DNA from: Lachnospira sp900551945
GTDB taxonomy: Bacteria > Bacillota > Clostridia > Lachnospirales > Lachnospiraceae
Direction: 5' to 3'
DNA length: 42,151 bases
Assembly: GCA_048380335.1 (NCBI GenBank)
Contig: DBFCCI010000082.1
Span: 1 to 42,151, forward strand
Part shown: positions 8,262 to 16,824 of the stretch, in pieces
Layout of the letters: every line of letters begins with the position of its first letter
How positions within the stretch are numbered: position 1 is the first letter of the stretch
Translations under genes and position numbers: made by a program
Notes under the pieces: model-generated
Told to the model about the DNA's origin: nothing
The model's input: only the letters and a program-made list of their open reading frames with translations
Database searches by the model: none

Positions 8262-9290
8262 ATGGGAAATTGGAATAATATTGAAGAACGTCAACACATT
8301 AATATTTCTGAAAAAACTTATGAAATACTCTTATCTGATATTGAAAAATATAACCTTACATCTTTTTCTACAATCACTAATCTTATTATAGAAAATGGTT
8401 GTTTAACACTTCCTGCTAATCCTATTAACTACTTAAAAGAACAAGAAGCCATTTACAACAACATACTATCAAAATACATTTCTGACACCACTTATAATTC
8501 TATCAGAAATAATATTTTTAGTGATATAAAAAATAACACAATAAACACTTACAAATATCAATATTGTAAAAACCTAAAAGGTGTTCAAAAAAATATTCAT
8601 TACAGCAAACGTGCAATTCATATTCTACAATGTTGCGATGATATAATAATTGATATCTACAAACGCCCTGGCAAATTTGTAAATGCACTATTTGAGTCTT
8701 TTGCTGATTTAAAAGATACTGAACGTGACAAGATTATTAAAAAAGATATTTATGAAAATATATGTGACAATATAAAGAACAATACAATTGTACTTATAGA
8801 AATGTTCAACCACAAATCATATTTTATACAACCCATATCAATAGAAAATTATTTAAACTACACTTATGTAATATGCAAAAGTTGTGATATAAATAATGGA
8901 ATTAATGGTACTTATATAGACATGAACCCAAGATTATCCAATATAATCTCAGTAACAAATACATTTAAAACTTGCCATATTTCTGATACAGAAAAGACAC
9001 AAATGTTAAAGAAAATAAAAGCCAATGGTGCAGCATATTTTTATAGTGACAGTGAAAATATCAAAGTTGAATTAACTGACACAGGAGTTGCTATGTATAA
9101 CACAATACTACATCAACGCCCTGCATATACATCAGTAAATGGCAATATATATACATTTAATTGCACACAACGACAGGCTTTTAACTACTTTTTCAAGTTC
9201 GGGAGCACCGCCAAAATAATAGCCCCAGACACCTTAAAAGAAAAATTTGCCACTTTATATGAACAAGCTTACAACTCCTACAAACTCTAA
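8262..9290 (+). CDS. RHH-WYL domain protein, putative CRISPR-linked regulator
   Basis: The 342-residue product has three visible parts. Residues about 10-45 (QHINISEKTYEILLSDIEKY and the next two helices) fit a ribbon-helix-helix DNA-binding fold. Residues about 170-225 fit a WYL domain: NNTIVLIEMFNHKSYFIQP, then NYTYVICKSC where the W-Y-L triplet would lie. Residues about 255-340 (VELTDTGVAMYNTILHQRPA onward) resemble the WCX extension. WYL domains bind nucleic-acid or nucleotide ligands, and an RHH-WYL protein (WYL1) enhances Cas13d in Ruminococcus. Here the gene diverges from a type III-A operon across a 313-bp region. AAAGGAG precedes the ATG. The WYL triplet is poorly conserved, so the fold call rests on the overall pattern. 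The role, regulator or effector accessory, is not shown by sequence. Confidence 0.75.
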   Translation: MGNWNNIEERQHINISEKTYEILLSDIEKYNLTSFSTITNLIIENGCLTLPANPINYLKEQEAIYNNILSKYISDTTYNSIRNNIFSDIKNNTINTYKYQYCKNLKGVQKNIHYSKRAIHILQCCDDIIIDIYKRPGKFVNALFESFADLKDTERDKIIKKDIYENICDNIKNNTIVLIEMFNHKSYFIQPISIENYLNYTYVICKSCDINNGINGTYIDMNPRLSNIISVTNTFKTCHISDTEKTQMLKKIKANGAAYFYSDSENIKVELTDTGVAMYNTILHQRPAYTSVNGNIYTFNCTQRQAFNYFFKFGSTAKIIAPDTLKEKFATLYEQAYNSYKL

Positions 9291-9307
9291 AAACAAATAT
9301 ATAAAAT

Positions 9308-9344
9308 AAGCAGTCAAAAATATAAACTCTATTTTTGACTGCTT
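9308..9344. terminator. Bidirectional terminator between convergent genes
   Basis: Near-perfect stem AAGCAGTCAAAAATA / TATTTTTGACTGCTT with a short loop, just after the WYL gene stop and before the convergent zinc-ribbon gene ends at 9414. It can serve both strands. Confidence 0.75.
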
Positions 9345-9413
9345 CTTCTATACATTATTTAACTTACTCATATTTTATTTTAAAGTAATCTAACAAAGCC
9401 TTATAATTAATAT

Positions 9414-11414
9414 TTACCTACTCCCCAACCAAAACCACTCAACATTTCCAACTTGATTGAGCTCTTTTCCTTTATGAGAGCAAGTATACAACACTCCATC
9501 TTCTTTATAAAAATACAACTTATTCTTATAAAAAACAACTCTTGCCGAAGATGCTGTTACATCATCAGATAGCTTAACTTCATTATCTGACACAGAAGCT
9601 ATATAATACCTAGAATTATCCTTAATATAAGTCACTCCCTTATCAGAATTAACTACAAGACTTAGTGAGCCTTCTAGGACATTTTCAGTAATATTCTTAA
9701 TATCACCCTTTTTAGCATAGACAAGATTGCCATCTGAGTTAATAAATACAAGCTGTTCTTCTGATGGTATATACACAAGTGACATCATTGAACCCAATTG
9801 TGCTATTTGGTTATAGTCACCCATTACTTTTCCATTAACCTTTGCATAAGAAAGCTTACCAGAATTTATCATATAACAATAGCTGTCCTTTTCATATACA
9901 AACTGCAATGTAGAACCTACTGCTTTTGCAATTATAAAATCATCTGTGTTATCAGCATCTACCGTCTTATTAGTAACTTCTTTTTCTGTAATCTCATGGT
10001 AATAACACACATTATTAATAGAATACACAAAGCCTGTTGCTGACTTTAACTGATTGACTTCATCAGAGTGATATGTATATAGGTTTTGTGTTTCATCAGA
10101 CATAACATACACATAACTTACGTCGTCTGCTATTCCCGTCTTTTTATCCATCTTTTCATAGTTGTAAAGATATAAACTGTTGTCCTTATCAAGACATATT
10201 AAAACATTCTTATTAGTATAAATATTAACATTTTGAATATTATCATCTATAAGTTGTTGTTTGCCTTGAAGCACATCTGACTTTGAACTTGTGTCAATAA
10301 CATACTCGCACAAATTAATATTTGTAACTCCACCCTCAATATTATTACTATCGCTTTCACTTTCTTCTTCACCGCTTCTAGCTTCTTCGTAATCTGTATA
10401 TATTAACTTTCCTGTATCTGTAATATATTTTACAGATTTTACTTTTTTGTTATCTGATATTTTAAGACAAGAATTTTCATCGAAAATATAAACAGCATAC
10501 TTTTGTGACTCACTATCATAAGTTGTCGCTGTGAAATATTTTCCACTATCACTTGCAAGTGTTGATATAATATTGTTCTTTTCTATATCTGATGGAATAT
10601 TCGGCGTAAAAAATGTTTTTTTATCCACCGCAAATATTGCCGAGCTTGTGTCGCAAATATACTCTGTTTCTAACTTTGACACATCGTATATTCCACGTTC
10701 CGAACTCATATACATTTGATAATTCTTTCTTATTGCAAATCTGTATATCGCAAATGCTGTTACAACAACTACTAATATAGCTACAATACTTAATACATAA
10801 CTTTTAAGTTTTTTCTTATTAATTCCCTTAAATGTATGTGACATATCTCTTTTACGAATATCTGCATTTTTAATGATATCTTCCTTACTATCATCTAAAT
10901 ACATATCATTTTCATCTGATGTAGCTTGTGCTGAATTATCTTTCTTCTTTGACTTATCTTTACTTGATGTTATTTTACGAATTTTATCAATACCATCTTG
11001 TACCGCCTTAGCACTTTTTTGCTTCATAATATCTATTGCGTCAGGTTCATTTTCACTCTTATTATTAACAATAGCTTTTTCATTATGTGTATTTATATTA
11101 TCTTTTCCAAAACTAGACTCTGTTGCTTTTTTTGCACCTTTATTCTTCTTATTTTTGGAAATGTTATTTTCATCTTTATACTGATTATTAGAAGTTTTCG
11201 ATGTGTCATTAGCTTTACTAATTGACATATTTCGCACCATATCTTCAAATACAGCGTTCGTCATATCAGAAGAAGCAGACTTCTTATCAGCCTGCTTCTC
11301 CTCGTATGCCTTTTTTCTTCTAAGATAATCACTGTTATTAACTACAATCTTAGGCCCAGAACATCTAGGACACTCACTGCCTTCATACTCTTGCCCACAT
11401 TTAGGACATAACAT
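9414..11414 (-). CDS. Zinc-ribbon, single-pass membrane protein with large outer domain
   Basis: I do not recognise a named family. The 666-residue product starts with a rubredoxin-like zinc ribbon (MLCPKCGQEYEGSECPRC). A charged, low-complexity cytoplasmic linker rich in Lys, Asn and Ser runs to about residue 200. One membrane helix follows (YVLSIVAILVVVVTAFAIYR, about 206-225). The remaining 440 residues would lie outside the cell if the N terminus is inside. That part has many short beta-type segments such as VYIFDENSC, LVYIPSEEQLVFINSDGNLVY cut into repeats, and LYFYKEDGVLYTCSH, which recall beta-propeller proteins of the DUF5050 kind. The ribosome site is weak. It lies 92 bp below glyS. 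Function unknown; sensing or cell-envelope roles are guesses. Confidence 0.7.
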   Translation of the reverse strand: MLCPKCGQEYEGSECPRCSGPKIVVNNSDYLRRKKAYEEKQADKKSASSDMTNAVFEDMVRNMSISKANDTSKTSNNQYKDENNISKNKKNKGAKKATESSFGKDNINTHNEKAIVNNKSENEPDAIDIMKQKSAKAVQDGIDKIRKITSSKDKSKKKDNSAQATSDENDMYLDDSKEDIIKNADIRKRDMSHTFKGINKKKLKSYVLSIVAILVVVVTAFAIYRFAIRKNYQMYMSSERGIYDVSKLETEYICDTSSAIFAVDKKTFFTPNIPSDIEKNNIISTLASDSGKYFTATTYDSESQKYAVYIFDENSCLKISDNKKVKSVKYITDTGKLIYTDYEEARSGEEESESDSNNIEGGVTNINLCEYVIDTSSKSDVLQGKQQLIDDNIQNVNIYTNKNVLICLDKDNSLYLYNYEKMDKKTGIADDVSYVYVMSDETQNLYTYHSDEVNQLKSATGFVYSINNVCYYHEITEKEVTNKTVDADNTDDFIIAKAVGSTLQFVYEKDSYCYMINSGKLSYAKVNGKVMGDYNQIAQLGSMMSLVYIPSEEQLVFINSDGNLVYAKKGDIKNITENVLEGSLSLVVNSDKGVTYIKDNSRYYIASVSDNEVKLSDDVTASSARVVFYKNKLYFYKEDGVLYTCSHKGKELNQVGNVEWFWLGSR

Positions 11415-11506
11415 TATTATCTTCTGCTATTAAACTAATACAAATATATTATCTATATAAAATGTATATCTTTATTTAACAGCTTTTCCTTTCCTATATT
11501 TTACAA

Positions 11507-12895
11507 CTAGAATGTAAACTTATCTGCAAAATAAGCCTTAAGGTCTTCTATTTTAATTCTTTCCTGAGCCATTGTATCTCTATCTCTTACAGTTACAGCT
11601 CCATCTTCTTCTGACTCAAAATCATATGTGATACAGAAAGGTGTTCCGATTTCATCTTGTCTTCTATATCTCTTACCAATGTTTCCTCTGTCATCGAATT
11701 CACAGTTATATGTCTTTGATAATTCTGCAAATATCTTTTCTGCACCTTCATTTAACTTCTTAGAAAGTGGAAGTACACCAATCTTTACTGGTGCTAATGC
11801 TGGGTGGAAGTGCATTACTGTTCTTACATCTCCGCCTTCAAGTTCTTCTTCATCATAAGCAGAACAAAGGAATGCAAGTGTTACTCTATCTGCACCAAGT
11901 GATGGTTCAATAACATAAGGAATGTACTTTTCTTTAAGTTCATCATCAAAGTAAGACATATCTTCTCCAGATACTGTCTGGTGCTGTGTAAGGTCATAAT
12001 CTGTTCTATCAGCGATACCCCATAATTCACCCCAACCAAATGGGAATAAAAATTCGATATCTGTTGTTCCCTTAGAATAGAAGCAAAGTTCTTCTGGTGA
12101 ATGGTCTCTTGCTCTCATTTCTTCTGGCTTAATTCCTAAGTTTTGTAACCAATCTATACAGAATTGTCTCCAATACTTAAACCATTCCATATCTGTTCCC
12201 GGCTTACAGAAGAACTCTAATTCCATCTGTTCAAATTCACGAGTTCTAAATGTAAAGTTACCCGGTGTTATTTCATTTCTAAATGACTTACCTATCTGAC
12301 CGATACCAAATGGAACTTTCTTTCTTGAAGTTCTTTGAACATTCTTAAAGTTTACAAAGATACCCTGTGCTGTTTCTGGTCTTAAATATACTGTGTTCTT
12401 AGCATCTTCTGTTACACCCTGAAAGGTCTTAAACATAAGGTTAAACTGTCTAATATCTGTAAAGTTGTGCTTACCACATGAAGGACAGCAGATATTATGC
12501 TCATCAATAAAGCCTTTCATCTGTTCTTGAGTCCAACCATCTACTGAACCCTCAAGTTCAAAGTTGTTTTCGTCTGCCCAGTCTTCGATAATCTTATCTG
12601 CTCTAAATCTTTCGTGACATTCCTTACAATCCATAAGTGGGTCAGAGAAACCACCAAGATGACCTGAAGCTACCCAAGTCTGTGGGTTCATAAGGATTGC
12701 ACAATCAACACCTACATTGTATGGGCTTTCCTGTACAAACTTCTGCCACCAAGCCTTTTTAACATTGTTTTTAAGTTCAACACCTAAGTTACCATAATCC
12801 CAAGTATTAGCAAGTCCACCATATATTTCTGAACCAGGATATACAAATCCTCTTGACTTAGCTAATGCTACAATTTTATCCATTGTCTTTTCCAT
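11507..12895 (-). CDS. glyS: Glycyl-tRNA synthetase (homodimeric, class II)
   Basis: The enzyme charges tRNA-Gly using ATP. The product (462 aa) shows the eukaryote/archaea-like alpha2 GlyRS type: GFVYPGSEIYGGLANTWDYG at the start, a CKEC...CPSCGKH zinc-like region, VYLRPETAQGIFVNF (motif 1/2 area), FRNEITPGNFTFRTREFEQM (motif 2) and EPSLGADRVTLAFL (motif 3). The C-terminal anticodon-binding domain contains HFHPALAPVKIGVLPL. Although the frame opens at 12910, GGAGG lies between that codon and the ATG at 12895, which I take as the start. Era, RecO and GlyRS genes are often neighbours in Firmicutes, as here. A promoter is proposed at 12929-12957; no T-box leader is visible. Confidence 0.97.
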   Translation of the reverse strand: MEKTMDKIVALAKSRGFVYPGSEIYGGLANTWDYGNLGVELKNNVKKAWWQKFVQESPYNVGVDCAILMNPQTWVASGHLGGFSDPLMDCKECHERFRADKIIEDWADENNFELEGSVDGWTQEQMKGFIDEHNICCPSCGKHNFTDIRQFNLMFKTFQGVTEDAKNTVYLRPETAQGIFVNFKNVQRTSRKKVPFGIGQIGKSFRNEITPGNFTFRTREFEQMELEFFCKPGTDMEWFKYWRQFCIDWLQNLGIKPEEMRARDHSPEELCFYSKGTTDIEFLFPFGWGELWGIADRTDYDLTQHQTVSGEDMSYFDDELKEKYIPYVIEPSLGADRVTLAFLCSAYDEEELEGGDVRTVMHFHPALAPVKIGVLPLSKKLNEGAEKIFAELSKTYNCEFDDRGNIGKRYRRQDEIGTPFCITYDFESEEDGAVTVRDRDTMAQERIKIEDLKAYFADKFTF

Positions 12896-12928
12896 TTTAT
12901 AAGCCTCCATATAAACAAAATATAATTA

Positions 12929-12957
12929 ATTTTATACTATTTCATTCTCTATTACAA
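12929..12957 (-). promoter_or_regulatory. Candidate glyS promoter
   Basis: Minus strand TTGTAA (12952-12957), 17-bp spacer, TAAAAT (12929-12934), about 34 bp before the chosen start codon at 12895. The short leader leaves no room for a T-box. Confidence 0.5.
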
Positions 12958-13038
12958 GTACAATTTCTTTTGTTTTCCCATTGTAACGCAAAAATTGAAG
13001 TGTCTTGTGCGAAAACTTATACACCACACTCCTTCAAA

Positions 13039-13263
13039 TTTTTGTATTTTGTAAGACAACAAACTACCGTCAGGATAGCAGAATTAGATAAAACAATGAA
13101 TACACCATTTAAAGAACAATTTGATAGATTTGTATGACAACAGCGAACACACTTGTTCGATGTGGGCATACAAATATAGCTAATTGTACTTTCACTGGTG
13201 TGTGAATGTTTTATCTAATCCTGCTATCCTTCACAACATATCCTATCTTACAAAATACAAAAA
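13039..13263 (+). repeat. Rod-like palindromic repeat, copy A
   Basis: This is the longest of three related copies in the window. The outer stem TTTTTGTATTTTGTAAGA (13039-13056) pairs with 13246-13263. The core (13073-13229) starts with GGATAGCAG and ends with CTGCTATCC. Inside are the family's conserved blocks CACCATTTAAAGAACAA, TTTGTATGACA, a CGAACA-cact-TGTTCG tip, GGCATACAAAT and TACTTTCACTGGTGTGT. It fills most of the 376-bp gap between glyS and the radical SAM gene and ends 9 bp before the latter's stop codon. The remainder of the gap holds the glyS promoter. Confidence 0.9.
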
Positions 13264-13271
13264 GTCCCCTT

Positions 13272-13874
13272 TTATTCTTCCCACGGACGTATTCTGTATT
13301 TTGCTCCTATGCTTTCACATATCTTTCTACATTCTTCTTCTTCCTCATGTGAAATAGTAGTATCAACCGTTGTAAGCACTACGTTAGGAATGTACTTTGT
13401 ACACTTCTTTGCAAAGTCAAGCATTTCATCAAAAGACTGTTCACCGAACTTACTTCTTACAAGTGCAAGATATTCGTCTTTGTGCGGATTGTTAAGACTT
13501 ATTGAAATAGTATCTATAAGTCCCTCCATCTCTGGTGTAATATCCCTTTTATTAATAAGACTACCAACACCATTTGTATTAATACGAGTCTTTTTATTAA
13601 ACTTTTCCTTTACAAACTTTGCAACTTTTATAAGGTCGTCAAATCTTTCTGTCGGTTCACCAAAACCACAAAATACTACTTCTTCAAATTCGTTCATGTT
13701 GAATTTGTCAAATTCTTGACAGACTTCTTCAACAGATGGCTCTCTTTCAAGCCACAATCTGTCTGACTCACCTATTCTATCCATTGTCTGTCTAAGACAA
13801 AATGTACATGAATAAGGACATTTATTAGTCATATTAACATATAAGTTGTTATGTACTTTGTATAAAATTTCCAT
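13272..13874 (-). CDS. Radical SAM protein, TatD-linked family
   Basis: The 200-residue product has a radical SAM cluster-binding motif CPYSCTFC (Cys19, Cys23, Cys26; CX3CX2C), preceded by NLYVNMTNK. Later elements are EVVFCGFGEPTER (the GGE-like SAM-binding strand), TRINTNGVGSLI and SISLNNPHKDEY. It closely recalls the short family often annotated 'TatD-associated radical SAM protein' (TIGR04038), so named because it is linked or fused to TatD nuclease; no tatD gene is visible here. The substrate is unknown. AGAAGGAG precedes the ATG. The protein is short for a radical SAM enzyme but of normal size for this group. Confidence 0.85.
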   Translation of the reverse strand: MEILYKVHNNLYVNMTNKCPYSCTFCLRQTMDRIGESDRLWLEREPSVEEVCQEFDKFNMNEFEEVVFCGFGEPTERFDDLIKVAKFVKEKFNKKTRINTNGVGSLINKRDITPEMEGLIDTISISLNNPHKDEYLALVRSKFGEQSFDEMLDFAKKCTKYIPNVVLTTVDTTISHEEEEECRKICESIGAKYRIRPWEE

Positions 13875-14000
13875 CTCTATACTCCTTCTATTTTCTATAT
13901 TATATCAAACTCTTAAATTAACTTTACTTAACCTATTTAACTATTACATTCAAGCTTTCTCTAATAATTTCAAAACTAAAATATATATTTATATAATATT

Positions 14001-14837
14001 TTACTTTAATGTTGTAAGTAATTCTTCAAAGCATACTCCATCAGTTAATGGTATGTCAAGCTCTATAGATTTTAAGATACATTTTTTAATAAATATAGAA
14101 GCTTTCCTAACAGATGTGTGAAAGTCAACTCCATTAACTGCGTCTGCTGCTATAATTGATGTAAATATATCACCCGTTCCAGACCTTTGAGTTCCTACTT
14201 TTACTGTTCTTATCATATAACTAGCTTTGTTCTTTTCATAACAAAAATTAGCAACATACTTTCCCTGCTGTATTCCCGTAATAACTATTTTTTCAGGTCC
14301 TATACTTGAAAGCTTTTCTGCCAAAGTGTCAAGCTCTTTTTTTGACCAATTGTCGTGATACTGAGTATCTGTAAGTATACAGGCTTCTGTAAGATTAGGT
14401 GTTAAAATGTCAGCATATCTTACTAGCTTTTTCATTTCCATACAAGTTTCCTTTGTGTATGTAGGATACATTTTTCCATAATCCCCCATAACTGGGTCTA
14501 TTATAGTAATGTTCTCCTTAGTCTTAAAATGTGAAAGAAATTCCTCTACTATTCTTATCTGCTTTTCAGAACCTAAAAAACCTGTACATATACCATTAAA
14601 CTTAAGGTCAAGCTTAATCCATTCATTCATATAGCTAGTCATTTTATCTGTGTAATCATCAAAGAAAAAGCTTTCAAAACCTGTGTGATTTGAAAATATT
14701 GACGTTGGCAGCGGACAGCATTGCACCTTTAGAGCTGATATAATTGGAAGCTCAACTGCAATAGAACACCTTCCAAAACCAGATATGTCATTAATAACTG
14801 CAATCTTTTTCTGATTATTGTGATTTTTATTTACCAT
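14001..14837 (-). CDS. Pyridoxal/pyridoxamine kinase (PfkB/ribokinase superfamily)
   Basis: It probably phosphorylates pyridoxal, pyridoxine or pyridoxamine at the 5' position in B6 salvage. The 278-residue product opens with KIAVINDISGFGRCSIAVEL, then QCCPLPTSIFSNHTGF, a pattern typical of PdxY/PdxK-like kinases. It ends with the ribokinase signature VGTQRSGTGDIFTSIIAAD, where GTGD provides the anion hole and the catalytic Asp. IDPVMGDYGKMY is another PdxK hallmark. Spacing to recO upstream is 28 bp, which suggests one operon with era and recO. A hydroxymethylpyrimidine kinase is a less likely alternative. Confidence 0.88.
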   Translation of the reverse strand: MVNKNHNNQKKIAVINDISGFGRCSIAVELPIISALKVQCCPLPTSIFSNHTGFESFFFDDYTDKMTSYMNEWIKLDLKFNGICTGFLGSEKQIRIVEEFLSHFKTKENITIIDPVMGDYGKMYPTYTKETCMEMKKLVRYADILTPNLTEACILTDTQYHDNWSKKELDTLAEKLSSIGPEKIVITGIQQGKYVANFCYEKNKASYMIRTVKVGTQRSGTGDIFTSIIAADAVNGVDFHTSVRKASIFIKKCILKSIELDIPLTDGVCFEELLTTLK

Positions 14838-14865
14838 TTTAATTTCCTTCTTTATTTCACTAATA

Positions 14866-15615
14866 TTACTTAGGAAGCATTTCTTCTGATTTCATTTTCT
14901 TATCAAATGTTACTGCCCTTATTCGTCCTAGTACTAGCCTTAATTGTGCAAGCACTTCATCTGATACAACAAATGTAAAAAGCTTTCCTATTGGCGTTGC
15001 TATTATAAATTGTAATGTATAAATCGTTGAATTGTTAAGGATAACTGCGTCTTTTATATTGCTCTTATTTAATTTAACACATTCACTACAAAATACAGAC
15101 TCATACTCCATTGAAAAAACGGTTAATCGCTCACTGTTACCACAACATTTGCATTTAAAAAATTCGGGACATTCGCCATTAATCCATATAAGTCTTAATT
15201 CGTATATATATCTTACAAGCTCATTTGGCAGCCTTTCATTTGTAAGTGCTTTTAGTGAAGCATACAAAAGATTAATCATTTCACAAGCGTCAAGATTTTC
15301 CTTTGCAAAATACTCTGCCATTTCAGCAAAATAACAAGCATAACACACAGCATCAAAGTCTGTAACTACATTTTCAAAATAATTACTAATCTGAGCTTGA
15401 GTTATATTATAAGAGCTTCTACCTTCATATAAACTAAACTTTCCAAAAGCAAATGTTCTTGTAACAGCAACTAAATGACTGTTAGGTCGCCTTGCTCCTT
15501 TTGCAAATGCGGCTATTTTGCCCCTTTCTTTTGTAAGAAGCACTATTCTTCTGTCATATTCACCAACAGGCATAGAAGATATAACTATGCCTGTAACTTC
15601 TATAAGGTCATTCAT
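14866..15615 (-). CDS. recO: RecO, recombination mediator
   Basis: RecO loads RecA onto SSB-coated single-stranded DNA in the RecFOR pathway. The 249-residue product begins with an OB fold (EVTGIVISSMPVGEYDRRIV, LLTKERGKIAAFAKGARRP), has a helical middle and carries a C4 zinc site, CKCCG followed about 20 residues later by FCSEC, usual for the Gram-positive form. Length is typical. It starts 27 bp after era on the same strand; era-recO linkage is widely conserved. Confidence 0.95.
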   Translation of the reverse strand: MNDLIEVTGIVISSMPVGEYDRRIVLLTKERGKIAAFAKGARRPNSHLVAVTRTFAFGKFSLYEGRSSYNITQAQISNYFENVVTDFDAVCYACYFAEMAEYFAKENLDACEMINLLYASLKALTNERLPNELVRYIYELRLIWINGECPEFFKCKCCGNSERLTVFSMEYESVFCSECVKLNKSNIKDAVILNNSTIYTLQFIIATPIGKLFTFVVSDEVLAQLRLVLGRIRAVTFDKKMKSEEMLPK

Positions 15616-15642
15616 TGATTTTCCTTTTTATAATTTGTGATA

Positions 15643-16614
15643 TTACATGTCATCTTTTTTCTTGTCATAACCAAAGTTCTTAATAAGAATGTCACTGTCA
15701 CGCCACTCTTTTTTAACCTTTACCCAAAGCTGTAAATTAACTTTCATATCAAGCTGTTTTTCGATTTCATATCTGGCATTTGCACCTATCTTTTTAAGCA
15801 TTGCTCCGCCTTTTCCGATTATAATTCCCTTGTGAGAATCTCGCTCACAAATTATTGTAGCTTGAATATCTGTAATCTTGCCATTTCTGCCCTTACGTTC
15901 TTTCATACTGTCAATAACTACTGCAATACCATGTGGTATTTCTTCATTAAGTGCATGAAGTGCCTTTTCTCTTATAAGCTCTGCTACTATCTGACGCATT
16001 GGCTGGTCAGTAATTGTATCTTCATCGTAATACATAGGGCCATAAGGAAGATACTTAAATATTGCGTCAACAAGTTCATTAGTATTGTCACCATTTCTTG
16101 CTGATATAGGTATTATTTCCGCAAAATCAACTTCTGTTCTGTACTTATCAATTACTGGAAGCACTTCCTCTTTCTTAACTGTATCGACTTTGTTGATAAC
16201 AAGAATAATTGGTGCATTAACTTTCTTTAACTTCTCGATAATATGCTGTTCACCTGCTCCGATAAATGTAGTTGGCTCAACAAGCCAGCATATTACATCA
16301 ACTTCACCAATAGTTTTTTCAGCAGTTCCAACCATGTATTCACCAAGTTTATTTTTTGCCTTGTGAATACCTGGTGTATCAACAAATACTATCTGACCTC
16401 TTTCGTCTGTGTATACTGTCTGTATCTTATTTCTTGTTGTCTGAGGCTTGTTTGATGTAATGGCAATCTTTTGTCCGATAAGTCTATTCATTAGTGTTGA
16501 CTTACCCACGTTAGGACGACCTATAAATGTAACAAACCCTGACTTTGTATTTCCATTAACGGCAGCAGCACCTCCACTAATACCACTTGCCGCAAGCATT
16601 TCATCTAAATTCAT
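15643..16614 (-). CDS. era: Era, ribosome-associated GTPase
   Basis: Era binds 16S rRNA and helps mature the 30S subunit. The G motifs are all present: GRPNVGKST (G1), DTPGIH (G3) and NKVD (G4). The C-terminal KH domain has IIIGKGGAMLKKIG. The product is 323 aa from the ATG at 16614. The frame reaches an ATG at 16626, but GGAG lies between the two, so 16614 is preferred. Compared with the usual 300 residues it has an extra N-terminal stretch of about 20 residues (LDEMLAASGISGGAAAVNGN) of unknown role. A solo IS605-type end lies only about 33 bp upstream. Confidence 0.97.
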   Translation of the reverse strand: MNLDEMLAASGISGGAAAVNGNTKSGFVTFIGRPNVGKSTLMNRLIGQKIAITSNKPQTTRNKIQTVYTDERGQIVFVDTPGIHKAKNKLGEYMVGTAEKTIGEVDVICWLVEPTTFIGAGEQHIIEKLKKVNAPIILVINKVDTVKKEEVLPVIDKYRTEVDFAEIIPISARNGDNTNELVDAIFKYLPYGPMYYDEDTITDQPMRQIVAELIREKALHALNEEIPHGIAVVIDSMKERKGRNGKITDIQATIICERDSHKGIIIGKGGAMLKKIGANARYEIEKQLDMKVNLQLWVKVKKEWRDSDILIKNFGYDKKKDDM

Positions 16615-16647
16615 AATTTTCTCCATTTCATTCTATCATTATACATA

Positions 16648-16708
16648 GTGAACTACCCATCACCTAAAGGTAATGGGCTTCTAAGATACTAATGTATCTA
16701 TTTAAGAA
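16648..16708 (-). mobile_element. Solo IS605/TnpB-type right end (omegaRNA-like scaffold)
   Basis: These 61 bases are identical to 42012-42072, next to the 3' end of a tnpB-like frame. On the minus strand they contain the hairpin GAAGCCCATTACC / GGTGATGGGTAGTTC, which recalls the GAAGCCC...GGGTAGTTCAC pattern at the right end of many IS200/IS605 TnpB elements, where the end is also the omegaRNA 3' scaffold. No tnpA or tnpB is present here, so it is a solo end, a relic or a short non-autonomous element. The predicted element edge (GTTCAC) faces era. Confidence 0.75.
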
Positions 16709-16824
16709 CAAACCAATATCTAAATATAAAATTACTGTTTATAAATTCTCAAGTTATTGCAATACTCGCCAAAGTCTTTTGTAAGTACAGACTGTGACTC
16801 GTTATTTGCATAAATCATATAATA

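Noticed and set aside
12896..13038. T-box leader for glyS
   Set aside because: The proposed promoter lies about 34 bp from the start codon, and no T-box bulge sequence or terminator/antiterminator pair is visible.
13155..13165. CGAAC...GTTCG in the repeat tips as a LexA (SOS) box
   Set aside because: The Gram-positive LexA site has 4 bases between half-sites; here there are 6. The motif is better explained as the hairpin tip stem CGAACA/TGTTCG.
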